Positions 35,573 through 45,064 of a stretch of 64,000 nucleotides of DNA are shown piece by piece. The DNA comes from Streptomyces sp. NBC_00443. Its GTDB lineage: Bacteria; Actinomycetota; Actinomycetes; Streptomycetales; Streptomycetaceae. The stretch's first letter is position 1; every line of letters begins with the position of its first letter. The position numbers were made by a program, and so were the translations under genes. Below the pieces are notes generated by a model. The model saw only the letters and a list, made by a program, of their open reading frames with translations, was not told the DNA's origin and searched no databases. The stretch is from positions 806,001 to 870,000 of the forward strand of contig NZ_CP107917.1 of the NCBI RefSeq assembly GCF_036014175.1, read 5' to 3'.

Positions 35573-37020
35573 GTGCGTCCGTGAAGTCGTACGCCGCGGT
35601 CGACCTCGGCGCGTCCAGCGGGCGTGTCATGGTCGGACACGTCGGCCCCGACCGCCTGGAGCTCACCGAGGCGCACCGCTTCGCGAACCGGCCCGTGCGG
35701 GTGCCCGAGGGGCTGCGCTGGGATGTTCTCGCCCTGTACGCGGGCGTGCTCGCGGGGCTGCGGGCGGCCGGTCAGGTCGACTCCGTCGGCATCGACAGCT
35801 GGGCCGTCGACTACGGCCTGCTGGACGCGGACGGAGCCCTGCTCGGCAACCCCGTGCACTACCGGGACTCCCGGACGGAGGGGGTCGCGGAGAAGGTGTG
35901 GGCGACCGTCCCGGCAGCGGAGCTGTACGCGGCGACCGGGTTGCAGTACGCGCCCTTCAACACGCTGTATCAGCTGGCGGCGGCCCGGTCCTCGGCCCAA
36001 CTGCGTTACGCGGGACGGCTGTTGCTCGTCCCGGACCTGTTGACGTACTGGCTCACCGGTGAGCAGGGCACCGAGCTCACCAACGCATCCACCACCCAGC
36101 TGATCGATCCCCGCACGCGCGACTGGGCGTACGGCATCACTGACCGGCTGGGCATCGACCTGGGCCTGTTCGCACCACTGCGGCAACCCGGCGACCCCGC
36201 GGGGGTGTTGCGCGACGAGGTGCTTCAGGAGACCGGGCTGAGCGGTCCGGTGCCGGTGACGGCGGTGGGGTCGCACGACACCGCGTCCGCCGTGGCCGCC
36301 GTTCCGGCCGAGGCCGGCGAGCGGTTCGCGTACATCTGCACCGGCACCTGGTCGCTGGCGGGGCTGGAGCTGGACGCGCCCGTGCTGACCGAGGGGAGCC
36401 GGGCCGCCAACTTCACCAATGAGCTGGGGCTGGACGGCACGGTCCGGTACCTGCGGAACATCATGGGGCTGTGGTTGCTCCAGGAGTGCGTACGGGCCTG
36501 GGGGGACCCCGACCTGGACGAGCTGCTGCGCGACGCGTCCGAGGTGCCGGCGCTGCGGTCGGTCGTGGACGCGGGGGACGCGGCGTTTCTGGCGCCGGGG
36601 CGGATGCCTGAGCGGATCGCCGAGGCGTGCCGCGCCTCGGGGCAGCCGGTGCCCGTCTCGCCCGCCGAGATCACGCGCTGCATCCTCGACTCGCTCGCCC
36701 TGGCCCACCGGCGTGCCATCAGGGACGCCGAGCGGCTGGCCGGCCATCCGGTCGACGTCGTGCATGTCGTCGGGGGCGGCACCCGCAACACCCTGCTGTG
36801 CCGGCTGACCGCCGACGCCTGCGGGCTGCCCGTTGTGGCCGGCCCGAGCGAGGCCGCCGCGCTCGGGAACGTCCTGGTCCAGGCGCGGACCCACGGGCTG
36901 GTCGGTGACCTCGCCGACGGGCGGCGCCTGCTCACCCGTACGCAGCCGCTGACCCGGTACGAGCCGCGGGGGGACGCGGCGCGCTGGAGCGAGGCGGAGG
37001 CGCGGCTCGTCCGGGGGTGA
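35569..37020 (+). CDS. rhaB: Rhamnulokinase
   Basis: The 483-residue FGGY-family kinase opens with AVDLGASSGRV (phosphate 1 motif). It also has GIDSWAVDYGLLD, CTGTWSLAGLE, and the C-terminal VVGGGTRNTLLC adenosine site. It phosphorylates L-rhamnulose at O1. The GTG start shares bases with the aldolase stop (GTGA), so the genes are translationally coupled. An in-frame GTG at 35581 is a possible alternative start. Confidence 0.93.
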   Translation: MSASVKSYAAVDLGASSGRVMVGHVGPDRLELTEAHRFANRPVRVPEGLRWDVLALYAGVLAGLRAAGQVDSVGIDSWAVDYGLLDADGALLGNPVHYRDSRTEGVAEKVWATVPAAELYAATGLQYAPFNTLYQLAAARSSAQLRYAGRLLLVPDLLTYWLTGEQGTELTNASTTQLIDPRTRDWAYGITDRLGIDLGLFAPLRQPGDPAGVLRDEVLQETGLSGPVPVTAVGSHDTASAVAAVPAEAGERFAYICTGTWSLAGLELDAPVLTEGSRAANFTNELGLDGTVRYLRNIMGLWLLQECVRAWGDPDLDELLRDASEVPALRSVVDAGDAAFLAPGRMPERIAEACRASGQPVPVSPAEITRCILDSLALAHRRAIRDAERLAGHPVDVVHVVGGGTRNTLLCRLTADACGLPVVAGPSEAAALGNVLVQARTHGLVGDLADGRRLLTRTQPLTRYEPRGDAARWSEAEARLVRG

Positions 37021-37109
37021 CCGGCTCACCCGGGGCGGGCGGGGTCTCCCCTGCGCCGCGCTGCCGCATTACCCTGCACTCATCCGATGATCGATCGCAA
37101 GGAGCCGCG

Positions 37110-37865
37110 ATGCGTGTCGCCCTGTTCCTGACCTGTGTCAACGACACGCTCTATCCGGACACCGGGCGCGCTGTGGTGAAACTGCTGACCAGGCTGGGCG
37201 TCGAGGTCGACTTCCCGATGGCCCAGACCTGCTGCGGACAGGCACACTACAACACCGGATACCGGCATGAGGCCGAGCCGCTCGCCCGGCATTTCTCCGA
37301 TGTCTTCGGGGAGTACGAGGCGATCGTCACCCCGTCCGGATCGTGCGGGGCGATGGTGCGCGAGCTGTATCCGCGGATGGGTGAGCGGGCCCGGGCCGAG
37401 GGCCGCGGGGACACTCTCTCCGCGACCCTGGCGCCGGTGGTGCCGAAGACGTACGAGCTGACGGAGTTCCTGGTGGACGTGCTGGGTGTGACGGACGTGG
37501 GCGCCTACTACCCACACAGGGTGACGTACCACCCGACCTGTCACGGCCTGCGCGGGCTGGGGCTGGCCGACCGGCCCCGGCGGCTGCTGCAGGCCGTCAA
37601 GGGGCTGGAGTTGGCGGAGTTGCCGGGCGCGGACGAGTGCTGCGGATTCGGCGGGACCTTCGCGCTGAAGAACTCCGATGTCTCGGCGGCGATGGGCACG
37701 GACAAGGTGCGCAACGCCGAGTCGACGGGCGCCGAGGTGCTGTGCGCGGCCGACAACTCCTGTCTGATGCACATCGGCGGGACCATGGCACGGCTGCGGA
37801 CGGGTATGCGGCCGGTGCACATTGCGGAGATCCTGGCGAGCACTGAGGAGGAGCCGGCGGCATGA
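37110..37865 (+). CDS. lutA: Lactate utilisation protein A (Fe-S oxidoreductase, CCG domains)
   Basis: The 251-residue protein has two Cys-rich CCG domains (QTCCGQAHYNTGY and DECCGFGGTFALKN) typical of LutA/YkgE. With LutB and LutC it oxidises L-lactate to pyruvate. AAGGAG lies 6 bases before ATG 37110. An 89-bp gap separates it from rhaB, and the order rhaB-lutA places lactate oxidation directly after the step that makes lactate. A GATGATCGATCG segment at 37086-37097 in the gap may be an operator. Confidence 0.92.
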   Translation: MRVALFLTCVNDTLYPDTGRAVVKLLTRLGVEVDFPMAQTCCGQAHYNTGYRHEAEPLARHFSDVFGEYEAIVTPSGSCGAMVRELYPRMGERARAEGRGDTLSATLAPVVPKTYELTEFLVDVLGVTDVGAYYPHRVTYHPTCHGLRGLGLADRPRRLLQAVKGLELAELPGADECCGFGGTFALKNSDVSAAMGTDKVRNAESTGAEVLCAADNSCLMHIGGTMARLRTGMRPVHIAEILASTEEEPAA

Positions 37866-39348
37866 GTGGAACGTATCTCGGGATGCCGGCGTTCCCGAAG
37901 GCCGCGCACGAGGCCGTGCACGACACGACCCTGCGCGCCAACCTGCGCCACGCCACGCACACCATCCGCGCCAAGCGGGCAGGCGCCGTCGCGGAGTTGT
38001 CCGACTGGGCGGCGCTTCGGGAGGCCGGGAAGCGGATCAAGGACCATACGCTGCGTCATCTCGACCGGTATCTCGTGCAGTTGGAGGAGTCGGTCACGGC
38101 GGCGGGCGGCACCGTCCACTGGGCCGCCGACGCCGACGAGGCCAACCGGATCGTGGCCGGCCTGGTCAAGGCGACCGGCGAGTCGGAGGTCGTCAAGGTC
38201 AAGTCGATGGCCACGCAGGAGATCGGGCTGAACGAGGCCCTGGAAGCGGAGGGTATCCGCGCGTACGAGACCGATCTCGCCGAGCTGATCGTGCAGTTGG
38301 GCAAGGACCGGCCCTCGCACATCCTCGTCCCGGCCATCCACCGCAACCGCGGTGAGATCCGGGACATCTTCCGGCGTGAGATGGGCGAGTGGGGCCGCCC
38401 GGCTCCGGAAGGCCTGACCGACACCCCCGCCGAACTCGCCGAGGCGGCCCGGCTGCACCTGCGCGAGAAGTTCCTGCGGGCCAAGGTGGGTGTCTCCGGC
38501 GCCAACTTCATGGTCGCCGAGACCGGCACGCTGGTCGTCGTGGAGTCCGAGGGCAACGGGCGGATGTGCCTGACCCTGCCCGAGACGCTGATCTCGGTCG
38601 TCGGCATCGAGAAGATCGTGCCCAGCTGGCGGGACCTGGAGGTGTTCCTGCAGACCCTCCCCGCTCCTCCACCGCGGAGCGCATGAACCCGTACACGTCC
38701 ATGTGGACCGGGACGACGGACTCCGAGACGGCCGACGGGCCGAAGACCTTCCACCTGGTCCTCCTCGACAACGGCCGCACCGACACGCTCGCCGACGAGG
38801 TCGGCCGCCAGGCCCTGCGCTGCATCCGCTGCTCGGCGTGCCTCAACGTCTGCCCGGTCTACGAGCGGGCCGGCGGACACGCCTACGGTTCGGTCTACCC
38901 CGGGCCCATCGGTGCCATCCTCAGCCCCCAACTGCGCGGCGTGACAAGCGAGATCGACGCCTCGCTGCCGTATGCGTCGTCGCTGTGCGGTGCCTGCTAC
39001 GAGGTGTGCCCGGTCGCCATCGACATCCCCGAGGTGCTGGTGCATCTGCGGGAACGGGTCGTTCAGGGCGGCCAGGTGACCTCCAACGGCAACAAGGTGG
39101 TCCTGAAGCCCGCGAAGGGGCATGCCGCCGAGCGGGCCGCGATGCGGGCGGCACGCTGGGCGTTCAGTCATCCGGGCGCCCTGCGCACCGGCCAGCGGCT
39201 CGCCGCACGCACCCGCCGCCTGCATCCACGCTCGCTGCCGGGGCCGGGCAAGGCGTGGAGCGGGACGCGGGAGCTGCCGGCGGTGCCCGCGGAGCCGTTC
39301 CGGGACTGGTGGCAGCGGACGCAGGGCGGAAAGGGCGGTGCCAAGTGA
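37862..39348 (+). pseudogene. lutB: Lactate utilisation protein B (Fe-S), frameshifted
   Basis: The first 265 residues match LutB (LUD domain; VSGANFMVAETGTLVVVESEG, LPETLISVVGIEKIVPSW). The remainder, beginning RSSTAERMNPYTSMWTG, is one frame back. It carries two 4Fe-4S motifs (CIRCSACLNVCPVY and CGACYEVCPVAID). The break is at CCCC 38659-38662; CCCCC would give one 495-residue protein of normal length. The ATG overlaps the lutA stop by 4 bp, and the stop overlaps the lutC GTG. The sequence around the break (CCCTCCCCGC) is identical to that at the FBP break, suggesting a systematic error. Confidence 0.88.
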
Positions 39349-40007
39349 GCAGCAGGGAACGGATCCTGGGCCGGGTGCGACGCGCGCTGGCGGACGTACC
39401 GGGCACGCCCCGGGACGAGCCGCCGTACGAGGAGGCGGTTCCGCGGGACTATCTGCGTGAGCACGGGCAGCGGAGCGTCGCGGAGACGGTCGGTCTGCTG
39501 GCCGAGAACCTGGCGGACTACCGGGCGATCGTGCACCGCTGCACGGCCGCCGATCTCGCGGCGACGATCGCCGGGATGCTCGCGGCCCGGGGCGCGCGGA
39601 CGGTGCTCGTGCCGCCGGGGCTGGAGCCAGGGTGGCTGGCGGCGTCCGACGCCGAGCGGATCCCGGACCGGACGGAGAGCACCCCCCACGAACTGGACCG
39701 GGTCGACAGCGTGGTCACGGCGTGCGCACTCGCCGTCGCCGAGACCGGCACCCTCGTCCTCGACGGCTCCCCCGACCAGGGCCGTCGCCGCATCACGCTC
39801 GTCCCCGATCACCACATCTGTGTCGTACGGGTCCCCGAGCAGGTCGTGTCGTCGGTCCCTCAGGCAATGGAACGCCTCGATCCCACCCGCCCGTTGACGT
39901 GGATCTCCGGCCCCTCGGCCACCAGCGACATCGAGCTGGACCGGGTGGAGGGGGTGCACGGCCCGCGCACGCTGGAGGTCGTCCTGGTCGGCGAGGACGC
40001 CGGCTGA
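39345..40007 (+). CDS. lutC: Lactate utilisation protein C (LUD domain)
   Basis: The 220-residue protein starts SSRERILGRVRRAL, typical for LutC, and has the LUD-domain segment ACALAVAETGTLVLDGS and LVPDHHICVV. It is the third subunit of the LutABC complex. GTG 39345 overlaps the lutB stop. The stop lies 10 bp from the convergent Rieske oxidoreductase stop. Confidence 0.92.
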   Translation: MSSRERILGRVRRALADVPGTPRDEPPYEEAVPRDYLREHGQRSVAETVGLLAENLADYRAIVHRCTAADLAATIAGMLAARGARTVLVPPGLEPGWLAASDAERIPDRTESTPHELDRVDSVVTACALAVAETGTLVLDGSPDQGRRRITLVPDHHICVVRVPEQVVSSVPQAMERLDPTRPLTWISGPSATSDIELDRVEGVHGPRTLEVVLVGEDAG

Positions 40008-40017
40008 AGGCATCGCG

Positions 40018-41556
40018 TCAGAGGTCGCGCTGCTCCAACGGCCGTACGGCGGGCCCCTGGACGACTCGGCCGTCGGGGTCGAAGCGGGAGCCGTGGCAGG
40101 GGCACTCCCAGGTCCGTTCCGCGCGGTTGAACGCGACCAGGCAGCCCAGGTGGGTGCACTTCGCGGAGACGGCGTGCACCTTTCCGTCGTCGTCGCGGTG
40201 GACGGCGCAGCGCTTGCCGGACACGTGGACGATGGCCCCTTCTCCGGGCGCGATGTCGTCCACCGAGCCGGTCGACGGGCCGGGGAGGTGGTGCAGCCGG
40301 TCGCCGACGAAGTGGCGGGCGACGTCGGTCTGGTGCTTGACGAAGTCCTTCCCCTCGCGGACGACGGACTTCACACGGCGCGGGTCGTAGAGGTCGCTCC
40401 ACAGGTTCTCGCGACCGGTGATCAGGTCGCAGAGCAGGCGGCCCGTCATGATGCCGCCGCTGAGTCCCCAGCCGCCGAAGCCGGTGGCCACGTGGACATG
40501 GCGGCTCGCGGGGTGCAGGGGGCCGACGAGCGGGACGGAGTCGGTGGAGTCGTTGTCCTGCGTGGCCCAGCGGTGGGTGAAGGTGAGGTCGCCGAAGCGC
40601 TCCACCGCCCAGCTCGTCAGCGCCTCGAAGCGCGCCTCGACATCGCCGCCCGCGCCCGGGGTGAAGTGCTCGCCGGTGGCGATGAGCAGGCGTTTTCCGT
40701 CCCTGTAAGGGGCCGTGCGGACCGAGCGGGTGTTCTGCTCGGGCGTGATGTACATGCCGGTGGGTGCCTTGGCCGCGTCGATGGGGGCCGTGACGGCCAG
40801 TTCCCGCCGGGGCGTCAGGCGGGTGAACAGCAGCGCCCGGTCGAAGATCGGGTAGTGGGTGGCGACCACGACGGTGCCGGCCGTCACCTTCACACCGTTC
40901 TCGGTCGTCAGCACGCACGGCTCGCCCTCGGAGAGACCCACCACGCGTGTGTGCTCGTACACCTTCCCGCCGAGGCGTTCGAGGTCGGCGGCCAGCGCCA
41001 GCAGGTACTTGCGTGGATGGAACTGCGCCTGCCCCTCGACACGCACGGCGCCGGCCACCGGAAACGGCAGTTCCGTCCCGGTCACGTACTCGGCGCGCAG
41101 GCCCGCCTCCCGGGCGGCGTCGGCCTCGGCCCGCAGTTCGTCGGTGCGGTCGCCGTCCTCGGCGTAGGTGTAGGCCGCCGTCTCCTCCCATTCGCAGTCG
41201 ATGCCGAGCTCGTCGACGACCTCGGCGGCGTGCCGGATCGCGTCCGTCTGCGAGGTCGCGTACAGGCGGGCGTCGTCCTTGCCCCGGGTGCGGCGGAGCC
41301 GGTCGTAGATCAGGGTGTGCTGGGCGGACAGCTTGGCGGTGGTGTGTCCCGTGACGCCGGCGGCGATCCGGTCCGCCTCCAGCAGGGCGACGCCGTGGCC
41401 CCGCCTGGCCAGCTCCCAGGCCGTGGAGATCCCGGCGATCCCCGCGCCCACGACGGCGACGTCGACCGTGAGGTCACCGTCCGGCGGGGGCGCGAGGTCG
41501 CCGGGCGGTGCCGTCTCGATCCAGTACGACGTGTGGGTGCGGGTCGGCTCGTCCAT
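40018..41556 (-). CDS. FAD-dependent oxidoreductase with C-terminal Rieske 2Fe-2S domain
   Basis: The 512-residue protein begins with a DAO-type FAD domain (VAVVGAGIAGISTAWELARRGH, about residues 30-55). It ends with a Rieske domain whose ligands are CTHLGC and CPCHGSRFD (from about residue 468). This fusion resembles the YhfW group and other glycine-oxidase-like flavoproteins with Rieske tails. The substrate is unknown. GGGGGGAA lies about 10 bases before ATG 41556. It is convergent with lutC and could supply or accept electrons in that pathway, but nothing in the sequence proves it. Confidence 0.85.
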   Translation of the reverse strand: MDEPTRTHTSYWIETAPPGDLAPPPDGDLTVDVAVVGAGIAGISTAWELARRGHGVALLEADRIAAGVTGHTTAKLSAQHTLIYDRLRRTRGKDDARLYATSQTDAIRHAAEVVDELGIDCEWEETAAYTYAEDGDRTDELRAEADAAREAGLRAEYVTGTELPFPVAGAVRVEGQAQFHPRKYLLALAADLERLGGKVYEHTRVVGLSEGEPCVLTTENGVKVTAGTVVVATHYPIFDRALLFTRLTPRRELAVTAPIDAAKAPTGMYITPEQNTRSVRTAPYRDGKRLLIATGEHFTPGAGGDVEARFEALTSWAVERFGDLTFTHRWATQDNDSTDSVPLVGPLHPASRHVHVATGFGGWGLSGGIMTGRLLCDLITGRENLWSDLYDPRRVKSVVREGKDFVKHQTDVARHFVGDRLHHLPGPSTGSVDDIAPGEGAIVHVSGKRCAVHRDDDGKVHAVSAKCTHLGCLVAFNRAERTWECPCHGSRFDPDGRVVQGPAVRPLEQRDL

Positions 41557-41603
41557 GCCGGCCGGGTTCCCCCCAATCGGACCCGCCACACGACGGACCC
41601 TGG

Positions 41604-44600
41604 TCAGGCGAGGGTGGCGGTCACCTGGTAGCGGCCGGAGGGCAGCCGGTAGCTCGACGTACCGTCCTCGAAGCCCAGGTACTCGACGCCCGTCACCCGG
41701 GCCAGAGGGGTCCTGCCCTCGCGCACCGAGGCCGGGTCGGACGTGGGGATGTGCAGGGTCGCCGTACTGTTCACGGGGACCACGGCCCGGTAGGCCAGCC
41801 TCCGGCCCTCCGTCCGCCACTCGCTGACGATCTCCCCGTACGGAGAGTGGTGCGAGCCGGCGACCTGCGTGATCCGCCCGGTCGGGTCGAGGTGCGGGCG
41901 CAGGAAAAAGTGCCGGAAGCCCGGGTGGGCCGGGTCCTTCGCGATGCCCGCCATGCTCTCGTACATCCACTCCATGATCGCGCCGTAGGAGTAGTGGTTG
42001 AACGAGTTCATGTCGACCGGGCCGAAGCCGTCCTCCTTCGAGTACGAGTTCCAGCGCTCCCAGATGGTGGTCGCGCCGTTGCGCACCGAGTACAGCCAGG
42101 ACGGCATGGCGTCCTGGTGGAGCAGCTTGTACGCGAGGTCTACGTGGCCCTCGTCGGTGAGCACGGGGGCGAGGACGTTCACGCCGAGGAAGCCGACGGA
42201 CAGGGTGTTCTCGGCGTACTTCACGCGAGTGCTGTCGGGGTGGGCCTCCTTGTAGGCCTCGTCGTTGCCGATGTTCTCGGCGAGCAGCGTGACCAGTTGG
42301 CGGCGCTGGGCCTCGGTGTCGTAGAAGCCGAGTTTGAGGACCCACAGCAGGGCGGTCTGCGTGTCGTCCTCGGTCCGGCCGCCCGTGGGAGGTGCGTCTC
42401 CGAGGCTCGACCGTAGGGTCACCCGGCCTGTCGTCGCGTCGGTGGCCAGGTACTTGGTGGTGAAAGCGCGCTTGATGCGGGCGAAGAGGTCGTCGTAGGC
42501 GCGTGCCTCGGTGGTGCGGCCGGTGCCGCGGGCCATGTCGGCCATGAGGCGCACGCTGTAGCCGTAGTAGACGTCGCTGATCAGCTGGGTGCTGGTGTCC
42601 TGGAAGGCGAGCCAGTCGCCGAAGATGGCGCCCTGCCCGGCGTACGCGTCGCCGGTGCGTCCGCGGATCCAGTCGACGTACTTCTTCATCGCCGTCCAGC
42701 TGCGGTCGACGATCGTGGGGTCGCCGGACATCTGCCACACCGTCCACGGCACGACCACCCCGCAGTCCGCCCAGCCGCTGGCGGGGGCCGCCGCGTTGTA
42801 GCGGTTGCCGGGCGCGACCGCCGTGAACTGGGCGCCGTCCAGGCCGTAGGTGCGCTGCGAGTCGATCAGGTTGTCCTCGAAGTGGCTGAGGAAGTTGACC
42901 GCGTCGGCGTTGTAGAGCCCGGTGTTGGAGAAGAGCTGGGTGTCGCCCGTCCAGCCGAGGCGCTCGTCGCGTTGCGGGCAGTCGGTGGGCACCCAGAGGT
43001 AGTTGCCGCGCTGTCCCCAACGCACGTTGCCGATCAGCTGGTTGACGTCCGCGTCGTCGGTCGTGATCGTGCCGATGTCGCGCAGGGCGGAGGTCGCGAC
43101 CCGGCCGGTGAAGCGGGTGAGGGTGACGGTTTCGGTCGCGGTGACGGAGACGTAGCGGAAGCCGTAGAAGGTCAGCGAGTCCTCGTGGGTCTCGCCCTCG
43201 GGGTCGCCCTTGAGGATGTACGTGCTGGTGGCCTTCGCGGAACGGAGGTTGGCGCGGTAGACCGAGCCGACGGGGCCGTCGGCGCCCTCACTGTCGTCGT
43301 TGAGCATCTCGCCCGGCTTGAAGGCGACTTGGGTGCCTGCCCGGCCGCGCAGGGTGTAGCGGGGCACGCCGACCAGGTTCTGGCCCAGGTCGATCACGGC
43401 CGTGTCGCCGGGGTGCAGGGTCACGGCTGCCTCGGCGGCCTCGGCCGGGTCGGTGACCGTGCGGGCGGGGTCGACGACGATGCGGCCCTTGCCGTTGGGG
43501 CTGCCGTCCTGGCCGGTCACGCCCGTGCAGACGGTGACGGACTGCGGCTTGCGGTCCCACCGGGGCATCAGGCGGGCGCTCTCGCCCGGGTGGGCGACCA
43601 GCCTGGCGTCGGGGAACCTGGTGGTGAAGTCGTGCTCGGTCACGCCGGCCCAGGCTGAGGCGTCGAAGTCGCCGGCCGTCCACCCCGCCAGTTCCTTACG
43701 GGCGTCGTAGGTCTGGCCGTCGTAGATGTCGTCGGCGCGGTAGGGGCCGGTGTCGGTGGCCTTCCAGTCGTCCCCGGGTGTGGTGACGACCGTCTGCTCC
43801 GCACCGTCGGCGTACCGGATCAGGAGCTTGGCCTTGAGGGCCAGGCGGTTGCCGTCGGCGGAGTAGTAGGTGCTGTTCTCGGAGACCCGGCTGTTGTACC
43901 AGCCGTTGCCGAGTACGGCGGCGAGGGTGACGTGCCCCGCGTGCCCCTCGCCCCCCTCAGGTCGCTCCCCCGCGACCAGGTCCGTCACGTCGTACGTGAA
44001 GTAGTTGACGGTGCTGTCGTAGTTGGTCCAGCCCGGCGTCAGCAGTTCATGGGTCGTTGCGTCGCCCTGCGGCACGGCAACGCGGTGGCCGTTGAGATGG
44101 GCTTCGTAGACGCCGAGTGCGGAGATATAGAGCCGGGCTTCTTGTATTTGACGTCCCGTCAGGCGCGCCTGGTGGCGGAGGAGCGGGGCGCCGGCGGTGT
44201 CGGGCTGCTTGCCGGCCATGGTGATCCACCGGGCGCCGTCCCAGCCGGCGACGCCGTCGGTGCCGAGCAGGCCGGTCTCGAAGTGGGCGGTCGGGGCGGC
44301 GGGGACGGCTCGGCCGGTCTCGTCCCAGGCCGTCACCGTCCAGTGGTAGCGGGTGGCGGCGCGCAGGGCGGGGCCCTCGTAGCGCACGGCGATCGAGTCG
44401 GGTGAGGTGACCCGGCCGCTGTTCCAGACGTCCGCCCGGGCGGGAGTCAGGCGGTCGGGTGCGGTCGCGACGAGGATCCGGTACGCCGACTGGCGGCGAC
44501 CACGCACCGAGGACGCCATGCGCCAGCCGAACCGCGGGTGGGCGGCGTCCACGCCGAGGGGGTTCGTTCTGTGCTCGACCGTCAGGCCCTCGACGGCCGT

Positions 44601-44744
44601 GCGGTGCGAGGTGGGTGCGGCCGAAGCGGGGCCGCCTGCGGCGATCCCGCCCGCCAGAACCACCGGTGCAGCGCCGAGTGCGGTGGTGAGCACGGTCCTG
44701 CGGGGCACCCCCCGGCCCTTCGTACGGTCGACTCCGTCGTTCAT
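41604..44744 (-). CDS. Tat-exported GH78 alpha-L-rhamnosidase
   Basis: The 1,046-residue protein has a Tat signal (PRRTVLTTALGAAPVVLAGG...ASA). Bacterial alpha-L-rhamnosidase N-terminal domains follow, then the (alpha/alpha)6 catalytic domain with DCPQRDERLGWTGD (Glu594) and the later WERWNSYSKEDG and NSFNHYSYGAIMEWMY, and a C-terminal beta domain. It releases terminal alpha-L-rhamnose outside the cell, feeding the rhamnose importer. ATG 44744 has GAAGGGA 8 bases upstream; ATG 44765 has none. A LacI-type operator lies 28 bp upstream, tying the gene to the rhamnose regulon. Confidence 0.93.
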   Translation of the reverse strand: MNDGVDRTKGRGVPRRTVLTTALGAAPVVLAGGIAAGGPASAAPTSHRTAVEGLTVEHRTNPLGVDAAHPRFGWRMASSVRGRRQSAYRILVATAPDRLTPARADVWNSGRVTSPDSIAVRYEGPALRAATRYHWTVTAWDETGRAVPAAPTAHFETGLLGTDGVAGWDGARWITMAGKQPDTAGAPLLRHQARLTGRQIQEARLYISALGVYEAHLNGHRVAVPQGDATTHELLTPGWTNYDSTVNYFTYDVTDLVAGERPEGGEGHAGHVTLAAVLGNGWYNSRVSENSTYYSADGNRLALKAKLLIRYADGAEQTVVTTPGDDWKATDTGPYRADDIYDGQTYDARKELAGWTAGDFDASAWAGVTEHDFTTRFPDARLVAHPGESARLMPRWDRKPQSVTVCTGVTGQDGSPNGKGRIVVDPARTVTDPAEAAEAAVTLHPGDTAVIDLGQNLVGVPRYTLRGRAGTQVAFKPGEMLNDDSEGADGPVGSVYRANLRSAKATSTYILKGDPEGETHEDSLTFYGFRYVSVTATETVTLTRFTGRVATSALRDIGTITTDDADVNQLIGNVRWGQRGNYLWVPTDCPQRDERLGWTGDTQLFSNTGLYNADAVNFLSHFEDNLIDSQRTYGLDGAQFTAVAPGNRYNAAAPASGWADCGVVVPWTVWQMSGDPTIVDRSWTAMKKYVDWIRGRTGDAYAGQGAIFGDWLAFQDTSTQLISDVYYGYSVRLMADMARGTGRTTEARAYDDLFARIKRAFTTKYLATDATTGRVTLRSSLGDAPPTGGRTEDDTQTALLWVLKLGFYDTEAQRRQLVTLLAENIGNDEAYKEAHPDSTRVKYAENTLSVGFLGVNVLAPVLTDEGHVDLAYKLLHQDAMPSWLYSVRNGATTIWERWNSYSKEDGFGPVDMNSFNHYSYGAIMEWMYESMAGIAKDPAHPGFRHFFLRPHLDPTGRITQVAGSHHSPYGEIVSEWRTEGRRLAYRAVVPVNSTATLHIPTSDPASVREGRTPLARVTGVEYLGFEDGTSSYRLPSGRYQVTATLA

Positions 44745-44771
44745 GCCGTTGTCCCTTCGGCTCATCAGAGT

Positions 44772-44783
44772 TGGAACGATTCA
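44772..44783 (-). promoter_or_regulatory. LacI-type operator before GH78
   Basis: On the minus strand this reads TGAATCGTTCCA, 11 of 12 identical to the rhaI operator TGAATCGTTTCA. It lies 28 bp before the GH78 ATG. Confidence 0.65.
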
Positions 44784-45064
44784 GATCGAACGACGGTTGA
44801 AGCTAGTGGCAGAAGTGACATGAGTCCATGGTGCGAGCAGCGCGAATTCTGTGCAGATTCCAACAGAAGCACTCAGCCGGTGAAGCGTGCGGCGGTGAGC
44901 GAATTGAAACCGTTCAATTGGCTGGTTCCGTGCCGGCCGGGGGCCTGCCCCGTCGGGGGGTGTCGCCAAGTACACCCGGCAATACGGGTTCTGCGCCCAA
45001 TGTGGTCGACTCGCCGGCTCCGTAGCTTCGTCGGCAGGGCACAGGGAGTGCCGGACGGGGAGTG
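44784..45064. other. Gene-free divergent region between GH78 and the ABC genes
   Basis: This completes a 320-bp gap between GH78 and the ABC genes. The stretch has lower GC than its neighbours. It holds an inverted repeat ATTGAA-ACCG-TTCAAT at 44903-44918, related in sequence to the LacI-type sites and possibly a second, weaker repressor site for looping. Promoters for both flanking genes must lie here, but I cannot place them with confidence. No open frame with good codon use is seen. Confidence 0.45.

Noticed and set aside
34475..38662. Programmed -1 frameshifting as the main explanation for the split genes
   Set aside because: CTC-CCC and CTG-GGG could slip, but no downstream pseudoknot was seen and these families are normally uninterrupted. 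A missing base is simpler.
40018..43020. A 1,000-residue frame joining the Rieske oxidoreductase to an upstream shadow of GH78
   Set aside because: Only the part from ATG 41556 has family sequence. The rest lies inside the GH78 gene in another frame.
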